From the NCBI RefSeq assembly GCF_034274695.1, contig NZ_CP128362.1, positions 4,280,501-4,344,500 of the forward strand: a stretch of 64,000 nucleotides of DNA. The letters run 5' to 3'. The notes beneath the pieces are model-generated. The model was given only the letters and a program-made list of their open reading frames with translations, had not been told where the DNA came from and did not search any database. The translations under genes and the position numbers were made by a program. Below, piece by piece: positions 42,517-50,683 of this stretch (the stretch's first letter is position 1; every line of letters begins with the position of its first letter). The DNA is from Chitinophaga sp. LS1 (GTDB lineage: Bacteria > Bacteroidota > Bacteroidia > Chitinophagales > Chitinophagaceae).

Positions 42517-42524
42517 GAACTTTG
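42517..42524 (+). promoter_or_regulatory. -7 box GAACTTTG of the excisionase-like gene
   Basis: Identical octamer to that at 25001-25008. It lies 16 bp before the ATG at 42541, giving a very short leader. Confidence 0.55.
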
Positions 42525-42540
42525 CTTTAAAATCTGACAT

Positions 42541-42780
42541 ATGATTAAACAGCAAGAATTAGTTACTATGCGTGCAATTGCAATTTGCTTCAAGCCGTAT
42601 CTGAAACCGGAAGAAGCAATGATTTTTTGTAATCTTGGCCGTACACAGTTTGCCAAGAAGTGCGAAGAGTTTGGCGTGTTTAAAAATGAAAATGGATACT
42701 TTAAAAGGGAGGACGTTGAAAAAATGCTGGAGGGTGAAAAGGCAACAGTGATGGAATTGCCGAAAAAGAGGAGGAGATAA
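42541..42780 (+). CDS. Excisionase-like helix-turn-helix protein
   Basis: The 79-residue protein has PEEAMIFCNLGRTQFAKKCEEFGVFKNENGYFKREDVEKML, a MerR/excisionase-type winged helix, and a basic tail (KKRRR). It faces the integrase across a shared terminator. Its promoter carries the same array as the structural operon, linking excision to virus-like gene expression. Confidence 0.7.
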   Translation: MIKQQELVTMRAIAICFKPYLKPEEAMIFCNLGRTQFAKKCEEFGVFKNENGYFKREDVEKMLEGEKATVMELPKKRRR

Positions 42781-42796
42781 TTTTTGTTTTGCATTT

Positions 42797-42835
42797 AAAA
42801 GGAATGGCTGTCCGTTTTGGACAGCCATTCCTTTT
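42797..42835. terminator. Bidirectional terminator between excisionase-like gene and integrase
   Basis: A perfect 17-bp stem (42797-42813 with 42819-42835) with a 5-nt loop and A/T tracts on both sides serves the converging genes. Confidence 0.85.
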
Positions 42836-42851
42836 TGTTATTGGCATCAAT

Positions 42852-43973
42852 TTATTCTTCAGCTTCCTCATCTGGTAAGTGAAGAAAATATTTATTAATA
42901 TCTACAGATGGCAATTTCATGATGGTTTGCAGCTGGTCTTTAGCCCGGTGTCTTTTATAGGTTTTATTGACCTGTTTGGGTGTCGCATGACCCATTAAGG
43001 TTGCGATAGTCACCTCATCTACTAGGGCATCTCTTAGCAGTATAGCAAAAGATAAGCGGGCACATGACCAGGTAATATGTTTTGATATTTTTGCAGCTGC
43101 GATCCATTTTTCAAGTACTTTGTTACAACCATTCCGACCAAGAAGTTGAAATAGCTTTTTATTACCTGGTGTACTACCTCTTTTCCTTCTTTGTATTTTT
43201 ATTATAGCCTGGGCTATAGGATGCAGGGTTAAAGTAACTGGTAAACCTGTTTTCTTTTGTATGATCCTGGTAGTAAGAACGTCTTCATTTACGTCATCAT
43301 TCCTAACACGCTCAACATCGACCCATCTCAGCCCTGTGTAGCAGCAGAAGATAAATGCAAATTTTATTTCCTCGTTTAAGCAAGGTGTTTTAACCAGTGT
43401 TAAATATTCTTCCACCTCAAGGTTTTCCTTTAACGTCGCGCTGGGATTGGGTATAGCTGCAACTTCGTCTGTGGGATTCACCTGGAAATATTTATCTTTA
43501 GTCGCTGCGTTTAATACCCACTTAAATCTTGCATAATATCCCTGGGGAGTTTCCCCCTTAAATTTGGCTAAAAGGAATTTTCTAAATTCTTTGCATAGGT
43601 TTTCCGTAATATCAACTGGCGAAACGAAGCTGCGCCCTACAAATTCTTTAAATTGTTTAAAGCTGTTCTGTAAAGCCCTGTTACCATCGGTCTTATTTTT
43701 ATCTACATATTCCGCGTAGTATTCCAGGAAATTCCCCTTAAACTTATGGGGTGGAATATAGGCGGTACCTATTGACTGCTGTTCGATGATATTCTGGCTT
43801 TTCTTTACTTCTAGTAAATCTAAAGCTTGTTTATTATGGTTTTTTTCAGCCTGGGTTTTAGGTTTTGAATAAATAAAAATTCCCGTTGAAGGTCGTTGGC
43901 CAGCTTTGCGACCATAGTCATAATAGAAAGTGATTTTATCCCCTTTGCTATTTGTGCGTTTTATGATATTCAT
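42852..43973 (-). CDS. int: Tyrosine recombinase (integrase) of the element
   Basis: The 373-residue protein has an N-terminal arm-binding domain, a SAM-like core-binding domain (~85-165) and a catalytic domain with TGLRWVD (Arg), KKTG (Lys), LMGHATPKQVNKTY (second His and Tyr). The usual H-x-x-R reads S-C-A-R, with Ser in place of the His; related Bacteroidota integrases may share this. It lies 444 bp from the tRNA-Leu it presumably uses as its target. Confidence 0.9.
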   Translation of the reverse strand: MNIIKRTNSKGDKITFYYDYGRKAGQRPSTGIFIYSKPKTQAEKNHNKQALDLLEVKKSQNIIEQQSIGTAYIPPHKFKGNFLEYYAEYVDKNKTDGNRALQNSFKQFKEFVGRSFVSPVDITENLCKEFRKFLLAKFKGETPQGYYARFKWVLNAATKDKYFQVNPTDEVAAIPNPSATLKENLEVEEYLTLVKTPCLNEEIKFAFIFCCYTGLRWVDVERVRNDDVNEDVLTTRIIQKKTGLPVTLTLHPIAQAIIKIQRRKRGSTPGNKKLFQLLGRNGCNKVLEKWIAAAKISKHITWSCARLSFAILLRDALVDEVTIATLMGHATPKQVNKTYKRHRAKDQLQTIMKLPSVDINKYFLHLPDEEAEE

Positions 43974-44296
43974 ATGGTTGTGGCTTTTGGGTTATAGGGA
44001 ATATTGCTCAATGTATATGCCGTGCCAAAGGGATGCAGCGGTATTCCGGTCATTAGCGAGGGTGCAACTACAAAAAAGAGAATAAGAGAGAAAAAGGGGA
44101 GGAAAGAAATTTTTATGGGAATTCTTGTCAGGACTGACAGATTTTCCGGGATAAAACTGCCAAAACAGAAATCATAATCCAGGCATTTACTATAATCGTT
44201 GCAGATAGCTGTAAATCCTGAAGGTACGATGATAAGAGGATGTTCTTCAGAGAGTTTCGGGTGTGGAATTGCTAGAGAAGTACCACAAATTTTGTG

Positions 44297-44367
44297 TGTC
44301 ATTCTGTGTGTCAATTATGTGTCAATAATAGTGGTAGAATGCGTTAAAACCTATGAATTATTGACAA
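44297..44367. promoter_or_regulatory. Probable integrase arm-type sites, right end
   Basis: TGTCAA at 44309 and 44320 (11-bp spacing), a partial TGTCAT at 44297 and an inverted TTGACAA at 44361. They mirror the left-end sites. Confidence 0.5.
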
Positions 44368-44378
44368 GCATAAATTAA

Positions 44379-44416
44379 AAATGGCCCTGTAAATCAATTG
44401 ATTACAGAGCCATTTA
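44379..44416 (-). terminator. Element-borne replacement terminator for tRNA-Leu
   Basis: An inverted repeat (44379-44397 with 44398-44416; one bulge, one mismatch) begins right after the tRNA 3' end on the minus strand, followed by a T-rich tract in that direction. Since the native terminator was displaced to 3463-3503, this element sequence now ends tRNA transcription. Confidence 0.65.
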
Positions 44417-44431
44417 GTGCCCAGAACTGGA
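44417..44431. repeat. Right attachment site within tRNA-Leu
   Basis: The 15 bases are the 3' end of the tRNA-Leu gene and are identical to 3505-3519. Confidence 0.85.
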
Positions 44432-44501
44432 TTCGAACCAGCACACCCTTGCGAGCGCTGCGACCTGAACACAGTGCGTCTACCAATTTCGCCATCTGGG
44501 C
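44418..44501 (-). tRNA. tRNA-Leu (anticodon CAG)
   Basis: The minus strand folds as a class II tRNA: acceptor GCCCAGA/TCTGGGC, D-arm TGGCGAAATTGGTAGACGC, anticodon loop TTCAGGT with CAG at 44467-44465, a variable arm, T-arm CTGGTTCGAATCCAG and discriminator A. CCA is not encoded. The integrated element reconstructs its 3' end, so the gene stays functional. Confidence 0.95.
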
Positions 44502-44598
44502 AACTGATTCCGTGTTAAGGGATTGCAAAGGTATACACTTTCCCCAATATTCCAAATTTTTATATAGAAAATTTTCAAACTACCAACCATACCTACAC

Positions 44599-44629
44599 AA
44601 AAAAGGCCGACCCCTAAAAGGTCAGCCTT
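44599..44629 (-). terminator. Terminator of dapD
   Basis: AAGGCTGACC and GGTCGGCCTT (minus strand) form a 10-bp stem with one mismatch-wobble, followed by TTTTTT, 21 bp after the dapD stop. Confidence 0.75.
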
Positions 44630-44649
44630 TCTTTTCAAGAGCATCCAGC

Positions 44650-45462
44650 TTATACAGCTACATTGAACTCTCTCAGCGTATCGTTCAGACTCGTCTTCAA
44701 ATCTGTAGATTCTTTACGTTGACCAATTATCAGTGCGCAAGGAACCTGGTATTCACCAGCAGGGAACTTCTTAGTATATGTCCCTGGAATTACCACACTG
44801 CGTGCCGGTACACGACCCTTGTACTCTACCGGCTCAGGACCACTTACGTCAATGATCTTGGTAGACTTAGTCAATACCACATTCGCACCCAGTACCGCTT
44901 CTTTTTCTACTATCACACCTTCTACTACAATACAACGACTACCCAGGAAACAACCATCTTCGATGATCACCGGACTAGCCTGCAGTGGTTCTAATACACC
45001 GCCAATACCAACACCACCACTCAGGTGTACATTCTTACCAATCTGTGCGCAGGAACCTACAGTCGCCCATGTATCCACCATGGTACATTCGTCTACGTAT
45101 GCACCAATGTTTACGTAAGATGGCATCAGGATCGCGCCTCTGCCAATGAATGCACCATATCGTGCAATCGCATGAGGTACTACACGAACACCCAGATCTT
45201 TATAGTTGGATTTCAGCTTCATTTTGTCATAGAACTCAAATGGTGGGAGGTCTATGGTTTCCATTGTTTGGATGGTGAAGTACATCAGGATGGCCTGCTT
45301 TACCCATTCATTGACTTTCCAGCCTTCTCCTGTGGGTTCTGCTACCCTGATCTTTCCCTTATCTACAGCTTCAATAACAGCTTTGACAGCATCGCTGTAA
45401 GTAGATTCCTGTAGCAGGCTGCGGTTTCCCCAGGCAGCCTGGATGAGTTCTTGTAGCTCCAT
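44650..45462 (-). CDS. dapD: 2,3,4,5-tetrahydropyridine-2,6-dicarboxylate N-succinyltransferase
   Basis: The 270-residue protein (from the ATG at 45462, MELQELIQAAW) is a left-handed beta-helix acyltransferase with hexapeptide repeats (IGAYVDECTMVDTWATVGSC, IGKNVHLSGGVGIGG). VVPHAIARYGAFIGRGAI and the central GGVLEPLQA are typical of DapD. It catalyses the succinyl-CoA step of diaminopimelate/lysine synthesis. A longer frame adds 17 residues without similarity to the family. Confidence 0.93.
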   Translation of the reverse strand: MELQELIQAAWGNRSLLQESTYSDAVKAVIEAVDKGKIRVAEPTGEGWKVNEWVKQAILMYFTIQTMETIDLPPFEFYDKMKLKSNYKDLGVRVVPHAIARYGAFIGRGAILMPSYVNIGAYVDECTMVDTWATVGSCAQIGKNVHLSGGVGIGGVLEPLQASPVIIEDGCFLGSRCIVVEGVIVEKEAVLGANVVLTKSTKIIDVSGPEPVEYKGRVPARSVVIPGTYTKKFPAGEYQVPCALIIGQRKESTDLKTSLNDTLREFNVAV

Positions 45463-45539
45463 TGTGTATCGAAATTTTTCACAAACATAGTAAAAGAGGG
45501 GGGAATTTTTCACTGATGCTTTTCCTGATTAGCCGGAAA

Positions 45540-45660
45540 ACACCAATGAAGGCGCCAATGCCCTAACCTCCCAACCACCTACCTCCTTACCCCTCAACCT
45601 CCCAACACCCTAACCTCCTTACCTCTTTACCTCCCCACCTCCCAATTTTTTATTTATTAC
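45540..45660. repeat. Pyrimidine-rich intergenic repeat (CCTAACCTCC type)
   Basis: The plus strand repeats short variants of CCTAACCTCC and CCTTACC between the divergent dapD and glycosyltransferase genes. It is almost free of G. It looks like slippage-prone low-complexity DNA; no function is visible. Confidence 0.6.
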
Positions 45661-45684
45661 CTTTACCCCCCTTTAAACCATACT

Positions 45685-46815
45685 ATGAATATTGCTTTCG
45701 ATGCCAAACGGGCTTTCCAGAATAACACAGGTCTCGGCAATTACAGCCGGACCCTAATCAGTTCTCTGGCTACCTATTACCCGGAGCACCACTACTACCT
45801 GTATGCACCCAAACTAACAGGTATGTACAGCACCGCTGCTTTAGGCAATATGACCACCATATTGCCTAAAAAGCCCCTGCATCGCCTGCTGAAAGGACTG
45901 TGGCGCAGCAAATATGTAGTGAGTGAACTGGCGCAACAAGGCATTGATATTTATCATGGTTTAAGTCACGAGATCCCTTTCGGCATTCACAAGAGTGGTG
46001 TCAAAAGTATTGTTACCATGCACGACCTGATCTTTGAACGCAACCCGGAACAATACAATCCCATTGATGTGCAGACGTATCGTAAAAAGGCTAAATACGC
46101 CTGCCAATACGCTGATAAGGTCATTGCGATCAGTGAGCAAACTAAACAGGATCTGATTACGTATTATAATACACCGGCAAACAAAATCGCGGTCGCTTAT
46201 CAAAGTTGTGATGAGTCGTTTGGTGTACAACATAGCAAAGCGGAAATTGCGCAAATGCTGGAGAAATATAACTTTCCGAAGGAGTATTTCCTGTATGTTG
46301 GATCGTTGATTGAACGAAAGAATTTGTTAGGTATCTTACAGGCTATGGTGCAGCTGAAAGGTAAGCTGGATATACCTTTGGTAGTTGTGGGTGGTGGCAG
46401 TAGCTATAAGAAAAAGGTGATGGATTTTATTGCCGCCAACGGGTTGCAAAAGAGCGTTATCCTCGTAAATGATACGGTGAAATTCGCTTATAATGATCTG
46501 CCGGCTTTGTACCAGGGAGCTAAAGCGCTGATTTACCCATCTTTCTTTGAAGGATTTGGAATACCTATTCTGGAAGCGATGTGGTGCCGTACACCCGTGA
46601 TCACTTCCAGTGGTTCCTGCTTTGGTGAAACTGCCGGGGATGCCGCCCTTTATATCGATCCGGCGAAACCTGCGTCAATAGCGAATGCTATGGGTGAGGT
46701 GGCTAATAACCCCGCACTCATAGAAGAGCTGAAAGAAAAGGGATTAAGACAAGCGGAAAAGTTTACAAGAGAAAAATGTGCAGCGGAAGTGATGAAGGTG
46801 TACCAAAGCCTGTAA
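45685..46815 (+). CDS. Glycosyltransferase family 4 (GT-B fold)
   Basis: The 376-residue protein starts MNIAFDAKRAFQNNTGLGNY, with the G-x-G-N-Y loop of GT4 enzymes, has FLYVGSLIERKNL at the domain boundary and FEGFGIPILEAMW with the E-x7-E nucleotide-sugar motif in the C-terminal half. It transfers a sugar in cell-surface or glycan synthesis; the substrate cannot be told. Its 3' end is the first unit of a tandem repeat at 46790-46917. Confidence 0.88.
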   Translation: MNIAFDAKRAFQNNTGLGNYSRTLISSLATYYPEHHYYLYAPKLTGMYSTAALGNMTTILPKKPLHRLLKGLWRSKYVVSELAQQGIDIYHGLSHEIPFGIHKSGVKSIVTMHDLIFERNPEQYNPIDVQTYRKKAKYACQYADKVIAISEQTKQDLITYYNTPANKIAVAYQSCDESFGVQHSKAEIAQMLEKYNFPKEYFLYVGSLIERKNLLGILQAMVQLKGKLDIPLVVVGGGSSYKKKVMDFIAANGLQKSVILVNDTVKFAYNDLPALYQGAKALIYPSFFEGFGIPILEAMWCRTPVITSSGSCFGETAGDAALYIDPAKPASIANAMGEVANNPALIEELKEKGLRQAEKFTREKCAAEVMKVYQSL

Positions 46816-46917
46816 ATGAGAAGATCGGCTTCGTAACTGATGAAGGTGCACCAAACCCTATAAACCAGAATCATCGGCTTTGTAACTAACAAAAGTCTAC
46901 CAAAGCCTCTAAATCAC
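46790..46917. repeat. ~49-bp tandem repeat starting in the glycosyltransferase 3' end
   Basis: Units begin at 46790, 46838 and (partial) 46887; each contains TACCAAAGCC or a variant and ATCGGCTT with GTAAC. The first unit includes the stop codon of the glycosyltransferase gene, so the gene tail was duplicated and then diverged. Confidence 0.75.
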
Positions 46918-46957
46918 TAACTAAAACAAAACACCCCCGTTCCAAAGTCTATAACAT

Positions 46958-47533
46958 ATGACCACCGATTTTGAAAATGACGTAACGGCCGCTCTCGCCG
47001 CCTTAAGAACCGGAAAATTAATCCTCTACCCCACAGACACCATCTGGGGCATTGGTTGCGACGCAACCAACGAAGATGCCGTAAAAAAAGTCTTCTCCCT
47101 TAAACAACGCCCCGAAAAAAAGAGCCTCGTCATCCTCCTCGCCGACGTAAAAGACCTCCTCAAATACGTCGCTCACCCCGATCCGGCCATTGCCGATCTG
47201 ATCGCTAATTTTGATCGCCCTACTACTGTCATTTACGAAGGCGCCCTCGACCTTGCTCCCAGTGTTATTAATGAAGATGGTACCGTGGCTATCCGCCTCG
47301 TGCAGGACCCCTTCTGCCGTCACCTGGTGAAACGTCTTCGTAAACCTTTGGTTTCCACTTCCGCCAACCTGAGCGGCCAACCTTCCCCCGCTTTTTATGC
47401 AGACATTGACCCTGCCGTAAAAAATGGCGTAGATTATGTTGTAGCCTACCGACAGGAAGATACTACCCCCCGACAGCCATCCCGTATTGTTAAGTTATTG
47501 AAAGACGGTACCTTACAAGTAATAAGGGAGTAG
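46958..47533 (+). CDS. L-threonylcarbamoyladenylate synthase family (Sua5/YciO/YrdC)
   Basis: The 191-residue protein has LILYPTDTIWGIGCDA, the KQRPEKKSLVILLAD segment with the substrate-binding KxR and a VSTSANLSG motif, all conserved in YrdC-like proteins. These make the threonylcarbamoyl adenylate used for t6A in tRNA. Length is that of the single-domain forms. YciO-like paralogues share these motifs, so exact function is not certain. Confidence 0.85.
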   Translation: MTTDFENDVTAALAALRTGKLILYPTDTIWGIGCDATNEDAVKKVFSLKQRPEKKSLVILLADVKDLLKYVAHPDPAIADLIANFDRPTTVIYEGALDLAPSVINEDGTVAIRLVQDPFCRHLVKRLRKPLVSTSANLSGQPSPAFYADIDPAVKNGVDYVVAYRQEDTTPRQPSRIVKLLKDGTLQVIRE

Positions 47534-47580
47534 TACTCACACCCTGATGAGGAGACCATGGACTATCGGCTAAAAAAAGC

Positions 47581-47588
47581 TACTTTTG
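47581..47588 (+). promoter_or_regulatory. -7 box TACTTTTG of the nucleotidyltransferase gene
   Basis: A perfect TAnnTTTG octamer 15 bp before the ATG at 47604, implying a very short leader. It shows that the frame starting upstream at 47586 is not the real start. Confidence 0.5.
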
Positions 47589-47603
47589 CCGTTTTATTTA
47601 AAT

Positions 47604-49037
47604 ATGATCAGCAGAAAGCCTATTGACATACCCTGTACCTTACAGGAACGCAAAGTGTTGGAACAGATAGCGTTAGCAGCCCATGAACTGGGCGTGCCCT
47701 GCTATTTGATCGGGGGTTTCGTGCGTGATAAACTGCTGAACCGCCGTACCAAAGATTTGGATGTGGTGTGCGTAGGAGATGGCATTGCCTTAGCACACAA
47801 AGTGGCTACTTACTTTGATAATGCCAAGGTGAGCTTCTTTAAAACCTATGGCACCGCACAGGTAAAATGGAATGAATTTGAAGTTGAGTTTGTAGGCGCC
47901 CGCAAAGAAAGTTACAGAGAGGAATCCCGCAACCCCGACGTGGAACCGGGTACCCTGGAGGATGACCAGCTGCGCAGAGATTTTACTATCAACGCACTGG
48001 CTATCAGCCTCAATGAAGAAGATTATGGAAGCCTGATAGATCCATTTAATGGGCTGGCGGACATGGATGCAAAAATTATCCGTACTCCATTGGCACCTGC
48101 CCAGACTTTCAGCGATGACCCTCTGCGTATGATGAGGGCCATCCGCTTTGCCTCCCAACTGCAGTTTACTATTGCTGACGATACCTTTCAGGCTATCAAA
48201 GAGCAGGCAGACCGCATTCAGATTATCTCCCAGGAACGTATTACCGACGAACTGAATAAAATCATGTTGTCTGCAGTGCCTTCTATAGGTTTGAACCTGT
48301 TGTTTAAGAGCGGATTGTTGAAGATCATCTTCCCGCAACTGGTAGATCTTGCTGGTGTTCAAACGGTTGATGGCAAGCGGCATAAAGAGAACTTTTCACA
48401 TACCTTGCAGGTAGTCGATAATATTTCCAGAAATACAAAAGACCTTTGGTTACGCTGGGCTGCACTGTTGCACGATATCGGTAAACCCGCCACCAAACGT
48501 TATGAGCAGGGCCATGGATGGACATTTCACGGACATGAGATGGTAGGAGCCAAGATGGTTCCCCGCATCTTCTCAAGACTGAAACTCCCTACGCATGAAC
48601 CTATGCGCTTAGTGAAGAAACTGGTAGAACTGCACCAGCGGCCTATTAGTCTGACGAAAGAGAATATCACTGATTCTGCAATACGCCGCCTGCTCTTCGA
48701 AGCAGGAGAGGATGTAGAAGCCTTAATGATGCTCTGTGAAGCAGATATCACATCGAAGAACGTATCCAAAGTGCGGAGATATCTCGATGATTATGAACTG
48801 GTAAGACAGCGCATGAAGGAGATAGAGGAGAATGATCGTCTGCGTAACTGGCAACCGCCGGTAACAGGTGAGATGATCATGGAAACCTTTAACCTGACGC
48901 CCTGCAGAACCGTTGGTGATCTGAAAAGTGCCATCCGCGAAGCCATCCTGGATGGGGTGATACCCAATACCTACGATGCCGCTTATGCCTTCCTGCTGGA
49001 AAAGGCAAAAGAGATGGATTTGACACCAGTTAAATAA
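47604..49037 (+). CDS. CCA-adding-enzyme / poly(A) polymerase family nucleotidyltransferase with HD domain
   Basis: The 477-residue protein has LIGGFVRDKLLNR with TKDLDVV (the class II nucleotidyltransferase G-G and D-x-D), RRDFTINALA, and an HD domain (LLHDIGKPATK, ~288-298). This arrangement fits bacterial tRNA nucleotidyltransferases that repair the CCA end; the tRNA-Leu here lacks an encoded CCA, consistent with the need for one. The ATG at 47604 (MISRKPIDIP) is preferred. Confidence 0.9.
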   Translation: MISRKPIDIPCTLQERKVLEQIALAAHELGVPCYLIGGFVRDKLLNRRTKDLDVVCVGDGIALAHKVATYFDNAKVSFFKTYGTAQVKWNEFEVEFVGARKESYREESRNPDVEPGTLEDDQLRRDFTINALAISLNEEDYGSLIDPFNGLADMDAKIIRTPLAPAQTFSDDPLRMMRAIRFASQLQFTIADDTFQAIKEQADRIQIISQERITDELNKIMLSAVPSIGLNLLFKSGLLKIIFPQLVDLAGVQTVDGKRHKENFSHTLQVVDNISRNTKDLWLRWAALLHDIGKPATKRYEQGHGWTFHGHEMVGAKMVPRIFSRLKLPTHEPMRLVKKLVELHQRPISLTKENITDSAIRRLLFEAGEDVEALMMLCEADITSKNVSKVRRYLDDYELVRQRMKEIEENDRLRNWQPPVTGEMIMETFNLTPCRTVGDLKSAIREAILDGVIPNTYDAAYAFLLEKAKEMDLTPVK

Positions 49038-49187
49038 AATTGTTAATTTAGTAAAGTGGTGATGTTTCTGAGTTAAGGTTTGATGATTGATATATAATAG
49101 CTTTTTGTGTATTTATAGCTATTTATGTATTATTAGCTTTAAACCAGAGACGAAGCATCCAATTATTCAATAAAATCCTTTATTGTC

Positions 49188-49766
49188 ATGCCTGTTTTGA
49201 AATTCAGAGTTTATTGGGAAGAAGACGAAAGTGTGTACAGGGATATTTCCATTAAACCAGACCAGACATTTTTACAATTCCACCAAGTCATTTTGCAGTC
49301 ATTCGAATTTGACAATAAACATAAAGCGACTTTTTTCCGTAGCAACGATAACTGGCAACGGGGAAGGGAGATCATTCTCGAAAAAGACAATGTAGTCCGC
49401 AAGGTAGATCCATTACTGATGGAAGAAACTGTCATTGGGGTAGCAGTGAAAACGCCTAATCAGAAGTTTATATACCTCTATGATTTTGCGAAGAACTGGA
49501 CGTTCCTGGTGGAATTGATCGGGGTATCCAAGGATGAAAATTCTAGGGTGACCTATCCGCTATGTGTAAGGAAAGAAGGGTTGGCGCCTAGCCAGTACGG
49601 TACAAAAGGACTGGTAGGTGATAAGCTGGTGGAGATGGAGGAGAAGTATGACCTGAATAAAGAGGGGATGAGTGAAGATGGATTTGGCGAAGAAGGAGAG
49701 GAGGATGAAAACAGTGAAGCGGATGATGAAGGAATGGAGGATGCCAGCAGTGAAGACATGTATTAA
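49188..49766 (+). CDS. pRiA4b ORF-3-like protein with acidic tail
   Basis: The 192-residue protein begins with strands and the motif FLQFHQVILQSFEFDNKHKA then YLYDFAKNWTFLVELIG, typical of the plasmid pRiA4b ORF-3-like fold. The last ~45 residues are almost entirely acidic. It is 5 bp before miaA, so they form an operon. The function is unknown. Confidence 0.75.
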   Translation: MPVLKFRVYWEEDESVYRDISIKPDQTFLQFHQVILQSFEFDNKHKATFFRSNDNWQRGREIILEKDNVVRKVDPLLMEETVIGVAVKTPNQKFIYLYDFAKNWTFLVELIGVSKDENSRVTYPLCVRKEGLAPSQYGTKGLVGDKLVEMEEKYDLNKEGMSEDGFGEEGEEDENSEADDEGMEDASSEDMY

Positions 49767-49771
49767 TTTAC

Positions 49772-50674
49772 ATGAGAGATAAGAAAGTAATCGTAATAGC
49801 AGGTCCTACGGCTGCCGGAAAAACGGCGATGGCTGTACGGGTAGCCCAATATTTTAATACCGCGGTAATATCTGCAGACTCCAGGCAGTGCTACAGAGAG
49901 ATCAGTATCGGCACGGCAAAGCCCGGTGCTGCTGAGTTGGCGGCTGTACCCCATTATTTTATCAATTCTCATAGCATTCGTGAAGAAGTGAATGCAGGTA
50001 TCTTTGAGAAGTTAGCATTACAATATGCAGAGGAAGTGTGGAGGAACAATGATGTCGTCGTGCTTTGTGGCGGTACAGGTCTGTATATAAAAGCCTTTTG
50101 TGAAGGAATTGATGATATACCTGCTGCGCCAACGGAAGTTAGACAATCCATTATTTCACAGTATGCGCAGGAAGGATTGACGTGGTTGCAGGAAGAAGTG
50201 AAAGCGAAAGATCCCCGGTTTTATGCCGTGGGCGAAATCCAGAACCCGCAACGATTAATGAGGGCCCTGGAAGTTTTTGAAACTACCGGAAAGTCGATTT
50301 TGGAATTCCGGACAGGAAATAAAACCAACAGGGATTTTGAAATTATCAAGACGGGGATTGAGTTGGAGAAGCCACTGTTGCATGCTAATATTGAAACAAG
50401 GGTGAGGCAGATGATGAAGGATGGATTGGTAGAAGAGGTGCGATCAGTGCAGGAATTCAGGAGTCATAATGCTTTGCAGACGGTGGGGTATTCGGAGATA
50501 TTTGATTACCTGGATGGGAAGACCACGCTGCAGGAAGCCGAAGAATTAGTAGTCATTCACACCAGGCAGTATGCGAAAAGACAAATGACGTGGTTTAAAA
50601 AAGATAAAGAAATTAAGTGGTATGAAAGAGGAGAGGGGTTGTTGGAAGATATAAAAAAAACGCTTGGGCCGTAG
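49772..50674 (+). CDS. miaA: tRNA dimethylallyltransferase
   Basis: The 300-residue protein has P-loop IAGPTAAGKTAM, ISADSRQCYREISIGTAKP and GGTGLYIKAFCEG, all characteristic of MiaA, which adds an isopentenyl group to A37 of tRNAs reading UNN codons. Length is normal. Its stop codon lies in the loop of the terminator at 50662-50681. Confidence 0.95.
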   Translation: MRDKKVIVIAGPTAAGKTAMAVRVAQYFNTAVISADSRQCYREISIGTAKPGAAELAAVPHYFINSHSIREEVNAGIFEKLALQYAEEVWRNNDVVVLCGGTGLYIKAFCEGIDDIPAAPTEVRQSIISQYAQEGLTWLQEEVKAKDPRFYAVGEIQNPQRLMRALEVFETTGKSILEFRTGNKTNRDFEIIKTGIELEKPLLHANIETRVRQMMKDGLVEEVRSVQEFRSHNALQTVGYSEIFDYLDGKTTLQEAEELVVIHTRQYAKRQMTWFKKDKEIKWYERGEGLLEDIKKTLGP

Positions 50675-50681
50675 CCCAAGC
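50662..50681. terminator. Convergent terminator between miaA and the DUF3857 gene
   Basis: GCTTGGGC and GCCCAAGC pair around CGTA, with A and T tracts on the sides. It lies across the miaA stop and ends 3 bp before the stop of the leftward gene at 50684. Confidence 0.8.
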
Positions 50682-50683
50682 AT

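Larger units (their letters stand above)
43974..44416. other. Integrase promoter and right attachment region
   Basis: A 114-codon frame (44314-43970) spans this interval but looks incidental. The useful content is the TGTCAA arm-type sites at 44309-44325 and 44361-44367 and the terminator at 44379-44416. Confidence 0.5.
3505..44431. mobile_element. Integrated element (~40.9 kb) in tRNA-Leu(CAG), virus-like with defence cargo
   Basis: The ends are 15-bp direct repeats of the tRNA-Leu 3' end. Just inside the left end are TTGTCAA motifs at 3560, 3571 and 3634; just inside the right end are TGTCAA motifs at 44309 and 44320 plus an inverted copy at 44361. The closely spaced pairs are 11 bp apart at both ends, as expected for integrase arm sites. 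A tyrosine integrase and an excisionase-like gene occupy the tRNA end. Contents are a defence-like cargo, a non-tailed virus-like structural module and accessory operons. No conjugation genes, terminase, portal or tail genes were recognised. Several IS elements inserted later. It may be one element or the product of several acquisitions at one site. Confidence 0.8.

Noticed and set aside
43970..44314. 114-codon frame upstream of the integrase
   Set aside because: It overlaps the arm-type sites and the integrase start, has odd composition and no recognisable domain.
3505..44431. Integrative and conjugative element
   Set aside because: No relaxase, coupling protein or transfer genes were recognised, although RteC-like and RadC genes are common on such elements.
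47790..48383. Long minus-strand frame opposite the nucleotidyltransferase gene
   Set aside because: Shadow frame of a strongly conserved gene.
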